From: Chryseobacterium gleum
GTDB taxonomy: Bacteria; Bacteroidota; Bacteroidia; Flavobacteriales_D; Sanyastnellaceae
DNA: 5,519 nucleotides
Reading direction: 5' to 3'
Assembly: GCA_945897395.1 (NCBI GenBank)
Contig: CAMDFE010000119.1
Location: 1 to 5,519, forward strand
Part shown: one piece after another, positions 4,608 through 5,519 of the stretch
Numbering within the stretch: the first letter of the stretch is position 1
Layout: every line of letters begins with the position of its first letter
Program-made: the position numbers and the translations under genes
The notes under the pieces: model-generated
The model's input: only the letters and a program-made list of their open reading frames with translations
Told to the model about the DNA's origin: nothing
Database searches by the model: none

Positions 4608-5519
4608 AAACGATGTCACTTCCACACATAACAAACTTCGCGAAGAGCGATGAATACAGAAAAAAAATCCATGATTTAATTCCGGGTGGCGCGCATACGT
4701 ACTCGAAGGGAGATGATCAATTCCCAATCAAATCGCCCGCTGCAATTACTCACGCTAAAGGTGTGTATTGTTGGGATTTAGACGGAAACAAATTTCTAGA
4801 CACCCTCATGGGTTTGTATTCTGTTTCTTTGGGACATGCCTACGAGCCTGTCTTGGAAGCAGTGAGAAAGCAATTAGAGAAAGGAGTGAACTTCACCCGT
4901 CCAAGTGTTATTGAAATGGAAATGGCAGAGAAGTTTCTCTCGCTTGTTCCGCAGCACGACATGATCAAATTCGCGAAGAATGGTTCTGTGGCAACAACGG
5001 CTGCAATTAAACTTTCTCGCGCATACACTGGAAAACATTTAATCGCTCGTCCGGCTGAACATCCGTTCTACAGTTACGACGATTGGTTCATTGGCTCAAC
5101 CGCTTGTGACTTTGGTATTCCGAAAGAGATAAAGCAATTCACTGTTACCTACAAAGAAGATTCGATTGAAGATTTAGAGCGACTGTTCAATGAATATCCT
5201 GGACAAATTGCTTGTGTGATTTCTGAACCAGAAAAGTGGAATGTCCTAGAACCAGATTTTTATAAGAAAGCCATTGACCTCGCACACAAGAACGGTGCAA
5301 TGTGGATCATGGATGAAATGATTACAGGATTTAAATCAGACTTCCCAGGATCCATTAAAAAATTCAATGCAGAACCCGATTTCTGCACGTGGGGAAAAGG
5401 CATCGCAAACGGATTTTCTTTCTGTGCGTTAACAGGAAAAAAAGAAATAATGGAATACGGCGGTATTCGCAGAAAAGGCCAGCCGAAAGTGTTTTTGGTA
5501 AGTACCACACACGGAGGCG
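4604..5519 (+). CDS. Class III PLP aminotransferase, glutamate-1-semialdehyde aminomutase-like (partial)
   Basis: The frame is open for 305 codons and runs off the right edge; a complete family member is about 420-450 aa. The fold-type I class III signature is clear: N-terminal LIPGGAHTYSKGDD, GVYCWDLDGNKFLD, cofactor-phosphate loop NGS (126-128) followed by TTAAIKLSRAYTGK, PLP-ring MDEMITGF (D237), and the Schiff-base lysine K265 in WGKGIANG. Heme synthesis (HemL) would be the textbook role, but the gene is translationally coupled to a CMP-sugar synthetase, and the active-site flank SFCALTG differs from the usual P-GA-GG of HemL. A sugar aminotransferase or aminomutase is therefore inferred. 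The start at 4604 overlaps the previous stop (ATGA); a second in-frame ATG at 4613 would cost only three residues. The reaction product cannot be told from the sequence. Confidence 0.87.
   Translation, partial: MKTMSLPHITNFAKSDEYRKKIHDLIPGGAHTYSKGDDQFPIKSPAAITHAKGVYCWDLDGNKFLDTLMGLYSVSLGHAYEPVLEAVRKQLEKGVNFTRPSVIEMEMAEKFLSLVPQHDMIKFAKNGSVATTAAIKLSRAYTGKHLIARPAEHPFYSYDDWFIGSTACDFGIPKEIKQFTVTYKEDSIEDLERLFNEYPGQIACVISEPEKWNVLEPDFYKKAIDLAHKNGAMWIMDEMITGFKSDFPGSIKKFNAEPDFCTWGKGIANGFSFCALTGKKEIMEYGGIRRKGQPKVFLVSTTHGG

Noticed and set aside
5260..5508. Minus-strand 82-codon frame inside the aminotransferase gene
   Set aside because: It is antisense to the conserved PLP-lysine region of a clearly coding plus-strand gene.
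4604..5519. Assigning the aminotransferase as hemL (glutamate-1-semialdehyde aminomutase of heme synthesis)
   Set aside because: The fold family matches, but the gene is translationally coupled to a CMP-sugar synthetase and its active-site flank differs from the usual HemL pattern, so the heme role is not supported by context.
1..5519. CRISPR arrays, tRNA or rRNA genes, insertion sequences, phage or defence genes
   Set aside because: None was seen on reading both strands; the only repeat is the coding Tyr-Gly array, and the genes are contiguous and intact apart from the two cut by the window edges.

Overview
The window looks like the start of a surface-polysaccharide operon from a Bacteroidota (Flavobacteriia-like) genome. 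Four things point that way. The base composition is moderately AT-rich. TAnnTTTG-type -7 boxes occur instead of sigma70 boxes, and there are no clear Shine-Dalgarno sequences. The first gene is a long (about 806 aa) one-piece Wzc-type chain-length/export tyrosine kinase with a Tyr-Gly tail. The lineage is an inference; no rRNA or marker gene is present.

Layout. Positions 1-76 carry, on the minus strand, the first 25 codons of a divergent gene whose product begins with a convincing Sec signal peptide; the gene runs off the left edge. Positions 77-176 are the divergent promoter region, with one TATATTTG box facing each way (81-88 on minus, 151-158 on plus) and a small inverted repeat between them. 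From 177 all genes are on the plus strand and tightly packed: a wzc-like kinase (177-2597), a family 2 glycosyltransferase (2609-3253), a RimJ/RimL-like GNAT acetyltransferase (3250-3849), an SpsF-like cytidylyltransferase (3846-4607), and a class III PLP aminotransferase related to glutamate-1-semialdehyde aminomutase (4604 to beyond the right edge). The last three junctions are identical 4-base ATGA stop/start overlaps, so the four downstream genes are probably translationally coupled.

How the genes could work together (inference). The kinase would control chain length and export of an envelope polysaccharide through cycles of phosphorylation on its tyrosine tail. The aminotransferase, GNAT and cytidylyltransferase together look like amination, N-acetylation and CMP activation of an acidic amino sugar of the nonulosonic-acid type, and the GT2 enzyme would be one of the transferases. 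A class III aminotransferase in this role is unusual, because sugar aminotransferases are mostly DegT/DnrJ/EryC1/StrS proteins. The sugar made here may therefore differ from the known pseudaminic, legionaminic and 8-amino-Kdo routes. The synthase that would settle this (NeuB/SpsE-like) is not in the window; it would have to lie downstream.

The most notable sequence structure is the wzc 3' end, which has eleven uninterrupted Tyr-Gly dipeptides followed by a lysine-rich end.
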